Assembly (NCBI RefSeq): GCF_002750975.1
Contig: NZ_PEJS01000001.1
Coordinates: forward strand, 124,001-188,000
Direction of reading: 5' to 3'
DNA length: 64,000 bases
DNA from: Stenotrophomonas indicatrix
GTDB taxonomy: Bacteria > Pseudomonadota > Gammaproteobacteria > Xanthomonadales > Xanthomonadaceae
How positions within the stretch are numbered: the first letter of the stretch is position 1; each line of letters starts with the position of its first letter. Made by a program: the position numbers and the translations under genes. Positions 22,900 to 31,914 of the stretch are shown here, piece by piece. Under the pieces are notes generated by a model. The model was not told the origin of the DNA and made no database searches. It saw only the letters and a list, made by a program, of their open reading frames with translations.

Positions 22900-24204
22900 A
22901 TGCGAGTCCTAGTCCTCGGCAGCGGCGTGATCGGCACCACCAGTGCCTGGTACCTGCGACAGGCCGGGTTTGAAGTCACCGTCGTCGACCGCCAGCCCGG
23001 TCCCGCGCTGGAAACCAGCTTCGCCAATGCCGGCCAGTTGTCCTTCGGCTACACCTCGCCGTGGGCTGCTCCGGGCGTGCCGAAGAAGGCCATCGGCTGG
23101 TTGTTCGAAAAGCACGCACCGCTGGCGATCAAGCCGGGCATGGACCTGGCCCAGTACCGCTGGCTGTGGCAGATGCTGCGCAACTGCACCCACGAGCGCT
23201 ACGCGATCAACAAGGCGCGCATGGTGCGCATGTCCGAGTACAGCCGCGACTGCCTGAACGAGCTGCGTGCGCAGATCGGCATCGATTTCGAAGGGCGCGA
23301 CCTGGGCACCACCCAGTTGTTCCGCACCCAGCAGCAGCTGGATGCATCGGCGCAGGACATCGAGATCCTGGCCCAGTACGGTGTGCCGTACGAAGTGCTG
23401 GATCGCGCCGGCATCATCAAGGCCGAGCCTGCGTTGGCCCACGTCGATGGCCTGGTGGGTGCGCTGCGCCTGCCGCGCGACCAGACCGGCGATTGCCAGC
23501 TGTTCACCCGCCGCCTGGCGCAGATGGCGGCCGAAGCGGGGGTCGAGTTCCGTTACGACCAGGACATCACCGGCGTGGAATCCGACGGCGACCGCATCAC
23601 CGGCGTGCGCATCGGCGGCAAGCTGGAAACCGCAGACCGCTTCGTGGTCGCACTGGGCAGCTATTCGCCGGGACTGGTCGCGCCGCTGGGCATGCGCCTG
23701 CCGGTGTATCCGCTGAAGGGCTATTCGCTGACCCTGCCGATCACCGACCCGGCGATGGCGCCCACCTCGACCATCCTCGATGAGAGCTACAAGGTTGCGG
23801 TGACCCGCTTCGACAACCGCATCCGCGTCGGTGGCATGGCCGAGGTGGCCGGTTTCGACCTGTCGCTGTCGCCGCGCCGCCGCGAGACGCTGGAGCTGGT
23901 GGTGCGCGACCTGTACCCGAAGGGCGGTGACCTGGCCAAGGCCGAGTTCTGGACCGGCCTGCGCCCGGCCACGCCGGACGGCACGCCGGTGATCGGCGCC
24001 ACGCCGTTCCGCAACCTGTTCCTCAACACCGGCCACGGCACGCTGGGTTGGACCATGGCCTGCGGCTCGGGCCGCTACCTGGCCGACCTGATGAGCGCGC
24101 GCCAGCCGCAGATCAGCACCGAAGGCCTGGATATCTTCCGCTACGGCCAGTATCGCCACGCCCCGCAACATGAGAACCGCACATGCGTCCTGCCCGCGCG
24201 CTGA
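22900..24204 (+). CDS. dadA: D-amino acid dehydrogenase, small subunit
   Basis: A 434-residue FAD enzyme that oxidises D-alanine and other D-amino acids to 2-oxo acids, passing electrons to the respiratory chain at the inner membrane. The FAD-binding GxGxxG is at the N-terminus ([15 protein letters not shown]), followed by [22 protein letters not shown]. The C-terminal FAD contacts are in [14 protein letters not shown] and [20 protein letters not shown] precedes the ATG. It overlaps alr by 22 bases; together they convert L-alanine to pyruvate. It is longer at the C-terminus than needed for the fold. Confidence 0.97.
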   Translation: MRVLVLGSGVIGTTSAWYLRQAGFEVTVVDRQPGPALETSFANAGQLSFGYTSPWAAPGVPKKAIGWLFEKHAPLAIKPGMDLAQYRWLWQMLRNCTHERYAINKARMVRMSEYSRDCLNELRAQIGIDFEGRDLGTTQLFRTQQQLDASAQDIEILAQYGVPYEVLDRAGIIKAEPALAHVDGLVGALRLPRDQTGDCQLFTRRLAQMAAEAGVEFRYDQDITGVESDGDRITGVRIGGKLETADRFVVALGSYSPGLVAPLGMRLPVYPLKGYSLTLPITDPAMAPTSTILDESYKVAVTRFDNRIRVGGMAEVAGFDLSLSPRRRETLELVVRDLYPKGGDLAKAEFWTGLRPATPDGTPVIGATPFRNLFLNTGHGTLGWTMACGSGRYLADLMSARQPQISTEGLDIFRYGQYRHAPQHENRTCVLPAR

Positions 24205-25253
24205 TCGACCTGGGCGCACTGCGCAGCAACTATCGCCTGGCCCGTGAACTGGGCGGTGGCAAGGCGCTGGCGATCCTCAAGGCCGACGCCTATGGCCACG
24301 GTGCGGTGCGCTGTGCGCAGGCACTGGAAGGCGAGGCCGACGGCTTTGGCGTGGCCACCATCGAAGAAGCGCTGGAACTGCGCCAGGCCGGCATCCGTGC
24401 GCCGATCCTGCTGCTGGAAGGCATCTTCGAGCCCAGCGAAATGGCGCTGGTGGCCGAGCATGACCTGTGGTTCTCGGTCGGTTCGCCGTGGCAGCTGGAG
24501 GCGCTGGTCGCGTTCGACAGCCCGCGGCCGCTGACGGTGTGGCTGAAGCTGGACAGCGGCATGCACCGGCTGGGCCTGGACGTTCCTGGTTTCCGCACCG
24601 CGCACGCGCGTTTGTCTGCACTGCCGCAGGTGGCGCGCATCGTGATGATGACCCACCTGGCACGCGCCGATGAACTGGACAGCGAGCGTACCCGTGAGCA
24701 GGCCGCGACCTTCGTCGAGGCCATCGATGGTCTTGAAGGCGAGACCAGCATCTGCAATTCGCCGGCGCTTCTCGGCTGGCCGGACGTGCGCAGTGACTGG
24801 GTGCGCCCGGGCCTGATGCTGTACGGTGCCAATCCGCTGCCGGACAACAGTGAACTCACCGCGCGCCTGCGCCCGGTGATGACGATGCAGTCCAAGGTGT
24901 TCGCCGAGCGCTGGATCGAAGCCGGCGAGCCGGTCGGCTACGGTGCGCGCTTCGTGGCCAAGGCGCGCACACGCGTGGGCGTGGTCGCACTGGGCTATGC
25001 CGATGGTTATCCGCAGTTCGCCCCCAATGGCACGCCGGTGCTGATCGATGGCCAACCCGGTGGGCTGATCGGCCGCGTGTCGATGGACATGCTGACCGTG
25101 GACCTGACCGCGCATGCGCAGGCCGGTGTCGGCAGCGTGGTGGAACTGTGGGGTACGGCGCCGACGCTGTCCGAGCTGGCGCCGCGCTGCGGTGTCAGTG
25201 CCTACCAGCTGCCGTGCGGCGTCAAGCGCGTGGCACGCGTCTACCAGGACTGA
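24183..25253 (+). CDS. alr: Alanine racemase (catabolic, DadX role)
   Basis: 356 residues; a PLP enzyme interconverting L- and D-alanine. The PLP-binding Lys33 is in [10 protein letters not shown]. The second catalytic region, around [15 protein letters not shown] with its tyrosine, and DMLTVDLT are present. The start lies inside the end of dadA (22-base overlap), so translation is coupled. The location after dadA and near an Lrp-type regulator indicates the catabolic racemase, which supplies D-alanine to DadA. It can also provide D-alanine for peptidoglycan. SMAG repeats follow. Confidence 0.96.
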   Translation: MRPARALIDLGALRSNYRLARELGGGKALAILKADAYGHGAVRCAQALEGEADGFGVATIEEALELRQAGIRAPILLLEGIFEPSEMALVAEHDLWFSVGSPWQLEALVAFDSPRPLTVWLKLDSGMHRLGLDVPGFRTAHARLSALPQVARIVMMTHLARADELDSERTREQAATFVEAIDGLEGETSICNSPALLGWPDVRSDWVRPGLMLYGANPLPDNSELTARLRPVMTMQSKVFAERWIEAGEPVGYGARFVAKARTRVGVVALGYADGYPQFAPNGTPVLIDGQPGGLIGRVSMDMLTVDLTAHAQAGVGSVVELWGTAPTLSELAPRCGVSAYQLPCGVKRVARVYQD

Positions 25254-25262
25254 CCGGCTCTG

Positions 25263-25466
25263 GTAGCTGCCGACCTTGGTCGGCGCTGTGGCTGCGTGTC
25301 GACCAAGGTCGACACCTACCGGATCGGATCAGCGCTGCGCACGGCTCTGGTAGCTGCCGACCTTGGTCGGCGCTGTGAATGCGTGTCGACCAAGGTCGAC
25401 ACCTACCGGATCGGATCAAACCCTGGTCGGCGCTGCGAATGCGTGTCGACCAAGGTCGACACCTAC
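25263..25466. repeat. Tandem SMAG dimers
   Basis: Alternating GTAGCTGCCGACC and inverted GTGTCGACCAAGG palindromes form dimers with a period of about 87 bases (copies begin at 25263 and 25350), plus a third partial copy. The last CTAC includes the stop codon of the DUF3016 gene on the minus strand. Confidence 0.85.
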
Positions 25467-26029
25467 CGGGCAGCGGTAACGCGTGAGGTCAGCTGGCGCT
25501 TCACCCAGTCATCGATCAGGCGCTTTTCATAGCGCAGCGGATCGGTATCGCTCTTCAGGCCGATGTTGTGCAGGTAGCCGCTGTCGCTCAGGCGGGCGTC
25601 GCCTTCGTCGATGATGCGCCCGCTGGCGTCCTTCAGCGTGTACTGCAGGGTGATCCGCGGCGGGTAGATGTCGCGCATGATCCGGATGTCGCGGCCACGC
25701 GGGCCGTGCCAGGGCTCGTAGTCGCCTGCGCGCTTGACGTCCACCAGGGTCACCTCCAGCGTCTGCCCGGCCTGCAGGGGCTTGGCGGCGCTGGTCTGCA
25801 CGTAGCGTGCCAGCTGCTGCACCCAGTCCCCGCGTTCGGCCTCGAAGCGGTTGGTGCTCTGGCGGATCTCGGTGAACTTGGCCGGATCATTCCACTGCAC
25901 GCTGACCGGGCCATCGGCCTGTAGTGCGCGCGGCGCATCGGGCGCGGTTACCGTCCGCGGTGCGGCGGCCACGCTGCCCACGGCAAGCATGCCGGCCAGC
26001 AGCAGGGCGGTTGAAAGCGAACCTTTCAT
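25463..26029 (-). CDS. DUF3016 family exported protein
   Basis: 188 residues. A signal peptide (about 1-25, STALLLAGMLAVGSVAAA) predicts a periplasmic location. The mature part matches DUF3016: VSVQWNDPAKFTEIRQS, a long helix GDWVQQLARYVQ, and GRIIDEGDARLSDSGYL. AGGAGACTGCC precedes the ATG at 26029, which rules out upstream in-frame codons. The stop codon TAG is provided by the GTAG of the adjacent SMAG repeat. Role unknown. Confidence 0.85.
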   Translation of the reverse strand: MKGSLSTALLLAGMLAVGSVAAAPRTVTAPDAPRALQADGPVSVQWNDPAKFTEIRQSTNRFEAERGDWVQQLARYVQTSAAKPLQAGQTLEVTLVDVKRAGDYEPWHGPRGRDIRIMRDIYPPRITLQYTLKDASGRIIDEGDARLSDSGYLHNIGLKSDTDPLRYEKRLIDDWVKRQLTSRVTAAR

Positions 26030-26278
26030 GGCAGTCTCCTGCGTCCCCGAAGCGGGGAGGATGATGATCTCGGATCGAGTGTGATCCCGCTGCGGGGCCG
26101 CAGCAATGGCCAGTAGCGTCAAATGCGTCAACAGTTGCCGCCAATTCATGGTCGTCAACCCTGACTGACGGCGCTTGACGCTGTGAATACGCACTCTGGA
26201 AGATGCTGTACCTCCATCCGGTCTTTTCCTCCCACGCCCTTGTCCACACTGCCGCCCCTCGTGGAGCGCTCACCCTTG

Positions 26279-28264
26279 ATGGTGCCGACGCCCGAAACCG
26301 ACCTGCACCATGGCGTGCTTGAGCGCATCCACGCAGGTTTCTGTGTGATCCAGGTGCTGTTCGATGGCGACGAGGCGATCGACTACCGCTTCCTCGAGGT
26401 CAACGATGCCTTCGAGCGCCACACCGGCCTGAAGGATGCCTGTGGCAAGCGCATGAGCACGCTGGAGCCACACCACGAAGGTGACTGGTTCCGGATCTAC
26501 GGCGAAGTGGCGCGGACCGGGCGACCGGCCCAGTTCGAAATGGATGCCCGTGCTCTGGGGCGCACGTTCGCCGTGGATGCCGTGCGGGTTGGCCAGCCGG
26601 GCGAGGACAAGGTTGGCATCCTGTTCTTCGACGTGACCGCGCGCAAGCAGATGGAAGTGGAACTGGGCGAGAGCGAGGCCCGTTTCAGTGCGTTGGCCGA
26701 TGGCCTGCCGATGCCGGTGTGGGTACTGGACGAGCGCGGCCACGCCCGCTTCGTCAACAGTGCCTTCAGCGAGTTCTTCGGCGGCGACGAGAACCGGGTG
26801 CCGGAAGATGTCTGGCGCGGCCTGGTGCATCCCGACGATGCGTCGGTATTTGAGTACGAACTGCAGGAAGCACTGAAGGCACAGCGTTCGATGCATGCGT
26901 TGGTGCGTGCCCGTCGTGCCGATGGGCAGTGGCGCTGGCTGGAAATGAACGCACGTCCGCGCTTCTCGCGGATGGGCCGTTTCATCGGCCTGGCCGGCAG
27001 CAGCCCGGATGTCACCGAGCGCCGCGAGATCGAACTGGCGCGCGAGGAACTGCTGCAGTCCGAGCGTGCCGCGCGCAGTGCGGCCGAAAACATGGCGCGG
27101 CTGAAGGATGAATTCCTGGCCACGCTGTCGCACGAGCTGCGCACGCCGCTGACCACGATCCTGGGCTGGAGTGAACTGCTGCTGCAGCGCGTGGATTCCA
27201 CCAGCCCGCTGTACAAGGGCCTGGGCGTGATAGCCAACAGCGCGACCGCGCAGAAGCGGTTGATCTCGGACATGCTCGACCTCAGCAGCATGCTGCTGGG
27301 CAAGGTGCAGCTGGAAGTGGAAGTGCTGGACCTGCGCGACCAGTTGAACGAAGCGATGGGCGCACAGGAGCTGGTGGCCGAGGGCAAGGCGCTGGACGTC
27401 ACCCTGCAGCTGCCGGCACAGCCCTGCCAGGTGCTGGGCGATGCCACCCGGCTGCAGCAGGTGTTCTGGAACCTGTTGTCCAACGCGATCAAGTTCACCC
27501 CGGCCGAAGGCCGCATCGACGTGCAGCTGCAGGCCGATGGCAACTATTGGACGATCACCGTGCGCGATACCGGCGACGGCATCGCGCCGGAGTTCCTGAA
27601 CCATCTGTTCAGCCGCTTCCGCCAGGCCGACGGCACCACCACCCGCCGCCATGGCGGTCTGGGCCTGGGCCTGGCCATCGTGCAGCAGCTGGTCGAGCTG
27701 CACGGCGGTTCGGTCAGCGCGGCCAGCGATGGCCACGGTCACGGCTCCACCTTCACCGTGCGCCTGCCGCAGCATCTGCCCGATGCCGAACGGCGTCCGC
27801 TGCGCGAGGTCGTCAGCGGTCCTATCCTGGAACCGATGGTGGTCGAACCGTACCCGCTGCGCGGCCTGCATGTGCTGGCGGTGGAAGACCAGCCAGAAGT
27901 GCTGGAGTACCTGCGGCGCATGCTGGAAGAGCAGGGCGCGAGCGTGTCCGCCGCCAGTTCGGCGGGCGAAGCGCTGGCGCTGCTGGCCGACAATGGCCAC
28001 CTGCAGTACCAGGTGCTGCTGACCGACATCGGCATGCCGGGCATGGATGGCTATGGCCTGGTAAGCACGTTGCGGCAGGACCTGGGCGTAGACGCGGCAG
28101 CGCTGCCGGCGGTGGCGGTGACTGCGCTGGCGCGTGCCGATGACCGTCGCCGTGCGTTGGCCTCTGGCTTCCAGGAGCATGTGGCCAAGCCGTATTCGGT
28201 GGCCCAGCTGGTGGGCGTGGTGCGGCGCGTGCAGGCCACGCGCGGGGACAGCCTGCTGCACTGA
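26279..28264 (+). CDS. PAS-domain hybrid histidine kinase
   Basis: 661 residues with no membrane segment, so a cytosolic sensor. Order: PAS-like domain (about 5-120), second PAS domain with PAC (about 130-250, LADGLPMPVWVLDERG), HisKA with phospho-acceptor His285 (LATLSHELRTPLTT), ATPase domain (NLLSNAIKFTPAEG, DTGDGIAP, GGLGLGLAIV), and a C-terminal receiver with Asp583 in TDIGMPGMDG. The internal receiver suggests a phosphorelay or self-regulation; the output partner is not nearby. A GTG start at 26183 would add 32 poor-quality residues, so I prefer 26279. Confidence 0.92.
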   Translation: MVPTPETDLHHGVLERIHAGFCVIQVLFDGDEAIDYRFLEVNDAFERHTGLKDACGKRMSTLEPHHEGDWFRIYGEVARTGRPAQFEMDARALGRTFAVDAVRVGQPGEDKVGILFFDVTARKQMEVELGESEARFSALADGLPMPVWVLDERGHARFVNSAFSEFFGGDENRVPEDVWRGLVHPDDASVFEYELQEALKAQRSMHALVRARRADGQWRWLEMNARPRFSRMGRFIGLAGSSPDVTERREIELAREELLQSERAARSAAENMARLKDEFLATLSHELRTPLTTILGWSELLLQRVDSTSPLYKGLGVIANSATAQKRLISDMLDLSSMLLGKVQLEVEVLDLRDQLNEAMGAQELVAEGKALDVTLQLPAQPCQVLGDATRLQQVFWNLLSNAIKFTPAEGRIDVQLQADGNYWTITVRDTGDGIAPEFLNHLFSRFRQADGTTTRRHGGLGLGLAIVQQLVELHGGSVSAASDGHGHGSTFTVRLPQHLPDAERRPLREVVSGPILEPMVVEPYPLRGLHVLAVEDQPEVLEYLRRMLEEQGASVSAASSAGEALALLADNGHLQYQVLLTDIGMPGMDGYGLVSTLRQDLGVDAAALPAVAVTALARADDRRRALASGFQEHVAKPYSVAQLVGVVRRVQATRGDSLLH

Positions 28265-28308
28265 GCATTCACGGACGATCGGCGACCCTGCAGTTCAGGA
28301 GGCCGCCG

Positions 28309-28599
28309 ATGTCCCGTATTGCTCCCCGTATCCATACTGATTCCGCGCAGATCGCGCGCCTGGAAGCCCTGTTGCCGCAGTTGCAGGGGGAAACCGAGGT
28401 GCAGCTGACCCTGCACGATGGCCGACGCCTGCTGGGCACGGTTGCGGTGCAGCCGACGCTGCAGCAGTACCGCAACGACGCCGGCGACGAAGGCAGCAAT
28501 GGCCAGCTGCGGCTGGACGATCTTGATGCGCCGGTGCAGCAGCATCACGTGTGGCTGGATGAAATCGCCAGCATCCGCAGGTTGCCGCCGAGGCTCTGA
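28309..28599 (+). CDS. DUF3247 family protein (Sm-like fold family)
   Basis: 96 residues matching DUF3247, known mainly from Xanthomonas and Stenotrophomonas. A Xanthomonas member has been reported to adopt a variant Sm-like fold. Visible are RLEALLPQLQGETEVQLTLHDG and the beta-rich GTVAVQPTLQQYRNDAG, then HHVWLDEIASIRRL. If the Sm-like fold holds, it may bind RNA or nucleotides, but that is inference. It follows the hybrid kinase by 44 bases, and a SMAG array lies right after it. Confidence 0.85.
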   Translation: MSRIAPRIHTDSAQIARLEALLPQLQGETEVQLTLHDGRRLLGTVAVQPTLQQYRNDAGDEGSNGQLRLDDLDAPVQQHHVWLDEIASIRRLPPRL

Positions 28600-28618
28600 C
28601 GGCAACTGCAGATGGCTG

Positions 28619-28807
28619 CATCCACGCATGGCGTGGATCTACTGTAGAGCCACGCCACGCGTGGCCGCGATGATCATTCGAGCAGTAGAGCCACGCCATG
28701 CGTGGCTGCGATGATCATTACAACAGTAGAGCCACGCCATGCGTGGCTGCGATGGTCATTCGAACAGTAGAGCCACGCCATGCGTGGCTGCGATGGTCAA
28801 TGTTCGA
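28619..28807. repeat. Tandem array of 41-bp SMAG units
   Basis: One inverted SMAG (28619-28643), then four head-to-tail 41-base units starting at 28644, 28685, 28726 and 28767. Each unit is GTAGAGCCACGCC..., then GATGATCATT or GATGGTCATT, then a 6-base tail. The fourth unit runs into the 3' end of the minus-strand gene at 28797. Confidence 0.9.
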
Positions 28808-29060
28808 ACAGCGTTGCCGTCGCTTCGAACCTGCGCGCATACGCGCGCTCCTCGGCTACCCGGGTCACTTCATCGTCTGCCAGATCCGGCGCGCCATAGA
28901 CGGCGTAGGCCACGCTGCCATCGGCGCCGTGACCAACCTGGTGCAGGCGGTAGCGGGAATGGCCGCCGCCGGTGTCCTCCGGGTAATGCACGGGGGGATG
29001 GCTGCCTTCCAGGTCCATTTCACTGTTGTCGACGACACCTCCGACGAACAAGGCACGCAT
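28797..29060 (-). CDS. Small conserved protein, function unknown
   Basis: 87 residues, hydrophilic, with no signal peptide. The N-terminus MRALFVGGVVDNSEMDLEG is followed by a Gly/His-rich stretch (HPPVHYPEDTGGGHSRYRL) and an acidic-to-basic C-terminal helix (DDEVTRVAEERAYARRF). TGGAGATCC precedes the ATG. The last codons and TGA lie in the final unit of the neighbouring SMAG array, so its C-terminal end may have been reshaped by repeat insertion. The family is not recognised. Confidence 0.7.
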   Translation of the reverse strand: MRALFVGGVVDNSEMDLEGSHPPVHYPEDTGGGHSRYRLHQVGHGADGSVAYAVYGAPDLADDEVTRVAEERAYARRFEATATLFEH

Positions 29061-29184
29061 GCAGGATCTCCAGGGGTTGCGGGGGAGCTTCTACCCTGAA
29101 CGCTGGCATGTTGCTGCGGCATCAAGGCAACGTTGAAGTTTCGCAAAGCGGTGGCCGGGGCCGGGGCCGGGGCGGACAAGCCGG

Positions 29185-29190
29185 TACAAT
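29185..29190 (+). promoter_or_regulatory. -10 box of the rsmC operon
   Basis: TACAAT inside GTACAATGGACGGCC, 33 bases before the rsmC ATG. Nearly the same 15 bases occur before gph (38853-38867), which suggests a shared promoter type; the -35 region is poor. Confidence 0.45.
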
Positions 29191-29222
29191 GGACGGCCCT
29201 CACGCTTCCAGTACCCGCGCCG

Positions 29223-30293
29223 ATGGCATCCAGCGACGACGCCCCCCTGCAGACCCTGTTCCTGCCGTTCTCCAGCGGCGCCCTGCGCTGGCCGGAGGGC
29301 CCGGTGGCCTTCCTGCGCGCCCGTGACGGCTGGCCACTGCGCGAGCAGGCCGGCGGCCGCCAGGTGGATTGCGAGCAGAGCTTCGCCCCGTTCGCGCAGC
29401 CGCTGCAGCAGGCCACTGGCTGGACCGTCAGCGGGCAGCTGGATGATGTTGCCGGCCGCGGCCGTTACCCGCTGGTGCTGGTGCTGCCGCCGCGCCAGCG
29501 CGAGGAAGCCCGCGCGCTGTTCGCCCGCGCCCTGGCGCTGGTCGCCGAGGGTGGCCGCATCGTGGCCTGCCAGCACAACAACGAAGGTGCCCGCTCCGGC
29601 GAAGGCGACCTCAAGCAGCTGGCCGGCCTCGGCGGCAGCCTGACCAAGAACCACTGCCGCGTGTTCTGGACCGCTCCGCTGCAGGGCCAGCACGATGTGG
29701 ACGTAGCCAAGCGCTGGGGCGCGCTGGACGCGGTGCGGCCGATCGTCGGCGGCCGTTTCCTCAGCCGTCCGGGCGTGTTCGCCTGGGACCGCATCGACCC
29801 GGCGTCGGCCCTGCTGGCCGAGCATCTGCCGGCCGACCTGGCCGGGCGTGCAGCTGACCTCGGTGCCGGTTACGGCTACCTGTCGCGTGAACTGCTGGAG
29901 CGCTGCCCGAAGATCACCGCGCTGGACCTGTACGAGGCCGAGAAGCGCGCGCTGGACCTGGCCGAACTCAATCTGGCACCGCCACCGCGCCCCGTGCCGC
30001 TGCGCTTCCTGTGGCGCGACGTCACCGCCGGTATCGAGCCGGACTACGACGTCATCATCAGCAACCCGCCGTTCCACACGCCCTCGCGTGCGGATCGCCC
30101 GGACATCGGCCAGCGCTTCATCGCCGTGGCCGCGCAGGCGCTGCGCCCGGGTGGGCGCCTGTACGTGGTGGCCAACCGCCACCTGCCCTACGAGTACACG
30201 CTCAACGAGAGCTTCGGCGCGGTGCGCGTGGTTGCCGAGCGCGATGGCTTCAAGCTGGTCGAAGCGGTGAAGGGCAAGGGGAAGGGCCGGTGA
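29223..30293 (+). CDS. rsmC: 16S rRNA (guanine-N2) methyltransferase RsmC-like
   Basis: 356 residues. The N-terminal half is a degenerate methyltransferase-like domain and the C-terminal half is the active SAM domain, the RsmC layout. The SAM motif ADLGAGYGYLS lies near residue 210 and the catalytic NPPF motif in VIISNPPFHTP. It would methylate guanine 1207 of 16S rRNA. ATG 29223 is preferred to one 30 codons upstream in the promoter. It overlaps rsuA as GTGA, grouping two 16S rRNA modification enzymes in one operon. Confidence 0.88.
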   Translation: MASSDDAPLQTLFLPFSSGALRWPEGPVAFLRARDGWPLREQAGGRQVDCEQSFAPFAQPLQQATGWTVSGQLDDVAGRGRYPLVLVLPPRQREEARALFARALALVAEGGRIVACQHNNEGARSGEGDLKQLAGLGGSLTKNHCRVFWTAPLQGQHDVDVAKRWGALDAVRPIVGGRFLSRPGVFAWDRIDPASALLAEHLPADLAGRAADLGAGYGYLSRELLERCPKITALDLYEAEKRALDLAELNLAPPPRPVPLRFLWRDVTAGIEPDYDVIISNPPFHTPSRADRPDIGQRFIAVAAQALRPGGRLYVVANRHLPYEYTLNESFGAVRVVAERDGFKLVEAVKGKGKGR

Positions 30294-30991
30294 AGCTGGT
30301 CAAGCACATCGCCAACCTCGGCTACGGCAGCCGCAAGCAGGTGCAGTGGATGTTCCGCGAAGGCCGCGTCACCGACGCCGACGGCGAGGTGCTGTATGCC
30401 GACGACCAGGTGCCGCATGAAGCGGTGCGGGTGGACGGCGAGCCACTGGACCCGCCGGTGGGCCTGTCGCTGGCGATGTACAAGCCGGCCGGCTACACCT
30501 GTTCGACCAAGGACAAGGGCCGCCTGATCTACGACCTGCTGCCGCCGCGCTTCCGCGACCGCGACCCGGTGCTGTCCACCGTCGGCCGTCTGGACCGTGA
30601 GACCAGCGGCCTGTTGCTGCTGACCGACGACGGCAACCTGCTGCATCGGATCATTTCGCCGAAGTCGAAGCTGCCCAAGGTCTACGAAGTGGAGCTGGCC
30701 GAAGACCTGCGTGGTGACGAGGTGGCGCTGTTTGCCAGCGGCACGCTGATGCTGGAAGCGGAGAAGACGCCCCTGCTGCCGGCTGAACTGCAGGTGCTCG
30801 GGCCGCGCAAGGCGCGACTGGTACTGCACGAAGGCCGCTACCATCAGGTACGCCGCATGTTCGCTGCCGCAGGCAACCATGTGCAGGCACTGCATCGCAG
30901 CCGTGTTGGTGGCCTGGACCTGCAGGGACTGGCCGAAGGGCAATGGCGGCTGCTGACCTCCACCGATCTGGATACGTTGTTCGCTCCATGA
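30290..30991 (+). CDS. rsuA: 16S rRNA pseudouridine synthase, RsuA family
   Basis: 233 residues. An N-terminal S4-type RNA-binding domain (about 1-50, KHIANLGYGSRKQVQWMFREG) precedes a pseudouridine synthase domain with catalytic Asp in VGRLDRETSGLLLLTDDG and the conserved EGRYHQVRRM. Family members modify U516 of 16S rRNA (RsuA) or 23S positions (RluE/RluB); pairing with rsmC favours the 16S role. It starts with GTG in a 4-base overlap with rsmC and overlaps the HAD gene by ATGA. Confidence 0.88.
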   Translation: MKLVKHIANLGYGSRKQVQWMFREGRVTDADGEVLYADDQVPHEAVRVDGEPLDPPVGLSLAMYKPAGYTCSTKDKGRLIYDLLPPRFRDRDPVLSTVGRLDRETSGLLLLTDDGNLLHRIISPKSKLPKVYEVELAEDLRGDEVALFASGTLMLEAEKTPLLPAELQVLGPRKARLVLHEGRYHQVRRMFAAAGNHVQALHRSRVGGLDLQGLAEGQWRLLTSTDLDTLFAP

Positions 30992-31671
30992 CCTCCATCG
31001 CTGCGCTGCCGTTCCTGCCCGACGCCGTCATCTTCGACATGGACGGCCTGATGATCGACAGCGAGCGTGTGTCGCTTGCATGCTGGAGCGAGGCGGCGGA
31101 GGAATTCGGCCTGCCCCTGGATGCCAGCTTCTTCGTGCGCATGGTCGGCCTTGGCGACCGCGACAGCCAGGCGCTGCTGCGCCAGCAGGGTATCGAAGAC
31201 AGCATGATCGAGGCCATGGCCGCGCGTTGCCATGATCTGTACGAGGAGCGCACGCAGACCGGGCTGCCGCTGCGGCCGGGCATCCTGGAACTGCTGGAGC
31301 TGCTGAAGGCGCATGCGGTGCCGCGCGCGGTAGCGACCACTACGCGGCAGCCGCGGGCCAACCGCAAGCTGGCTGCAGCCGGGCTGCTGCCATACTTCGA
31401 TGCGGTGATCACCAGTGGCGATGTGGCGCGGCCGAAGCCGGCGCCGGACATCTACCTGCTGGCCGCGCAGCGGCTGGGACAGGCGCCGGAACGTTGCCTG
31501 GCGCTGGAGGATTCGCCGGCGGGAACCCGTGCCGCGCTGGCCGCCGGCATGACCGTGATCCAGGTACCGGACCTGGTGCATCCCGATGAAGAACTGCGCG
31601 CGCTCGGCCACCGCATCGTCGGCTCGCTGGTGGACGCGCACGCCTTGCTGCTGCCGTTGTTGCCGAGGTAA
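30988..31671 (+). CDS. HAD-superfamily phosphatase (phosphoglucomutase-like subfamily)
   Basis: 227 residues of the HAD subfamily IA. The nucleophile motif is VIFDMDGLMIDSE near the N-terminus, motif II is VATTTR, and motif III/IV are ITSGDVARPKPAPDIY and CLALEDSPAGTRAA. DMDGLMIDSE resembles small sugar-phosphate phosphatases such as YniC and YfbT; the substrate is unknown. It is the last gene of the rsmC-rsuA operon, with an ATGA overlap. SMAG repeats follow. Confidence 0.88.
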   Translation: MTSIAALPFLPDAVIFDMDGLMIDSERVSLACWSEAAEEFGLPLDASFFVRMVGLGDRDSQALLRQQGIEDSMIEAMAARCHDLYEERTQTGLPLRPGILELLELLKAHAVPRAVATTTRQPRANRKLAAAGLLPYFDAVITSGDVARPKPAPDIYLLAAQRLGQAPERCLALEDSPAGTRAALAAGMTVIQVPDLVHPDEELRALGHRIVGSLVDAHALLLPLLPR

Positions 31672-31683
31672 CGGTGGGGGATG

Positions 31684-31905
31684 GTGGGTGCCGACCGTTG
31701 GCCGGCACGCTTCACCGTTCTCGCCGGGCATGGCCCGGCGCTACCGCCCTGGCAGGTGCCAACCTTGAACCCGGTGGTGCCACCTTGAACCTGGTGGTGC
31801 CACCTTGAACCTGGTGGGTGCCGACCGTTGGCCGGCACGCTTCACCGCTCTCGCCGGGCATGGCCCGGCGCTACCGCTCTGGTAGGTGCCAACCTTGGTT
31901 GGCAC
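31684..31905. repeat. SMAG cluster with two 64-base direct repeats
   Basis: Nearly identical 64-base segments begin at 31684 and 31814 (GTGGGTGCCGACCGTTGG..., ending in a GCCGGGCATGGCCCGG palindrome and CTACC). Between them GGTGGTGCCACCTTGAACC-like units repeat three times. A last SMAG (31882-31905) abuts the fabB end. The 243-base gap holds only these repeats. Confidence 0.85.
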
Positions 31906-31914
31906 GCTTTCAGA

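Noticed and set aside
24183..24204. Frameshift or fusion between dadA and alr because of their overlap
   Set aside because: Both frames are intact with complete family motifs; a 22-base overlap is normal coupling.
28644..28807. CRISPR array (exact 41-bp period)
   Set aside because: The whole unit repeats, including the would-be spacer, so it is a tandem repeat.
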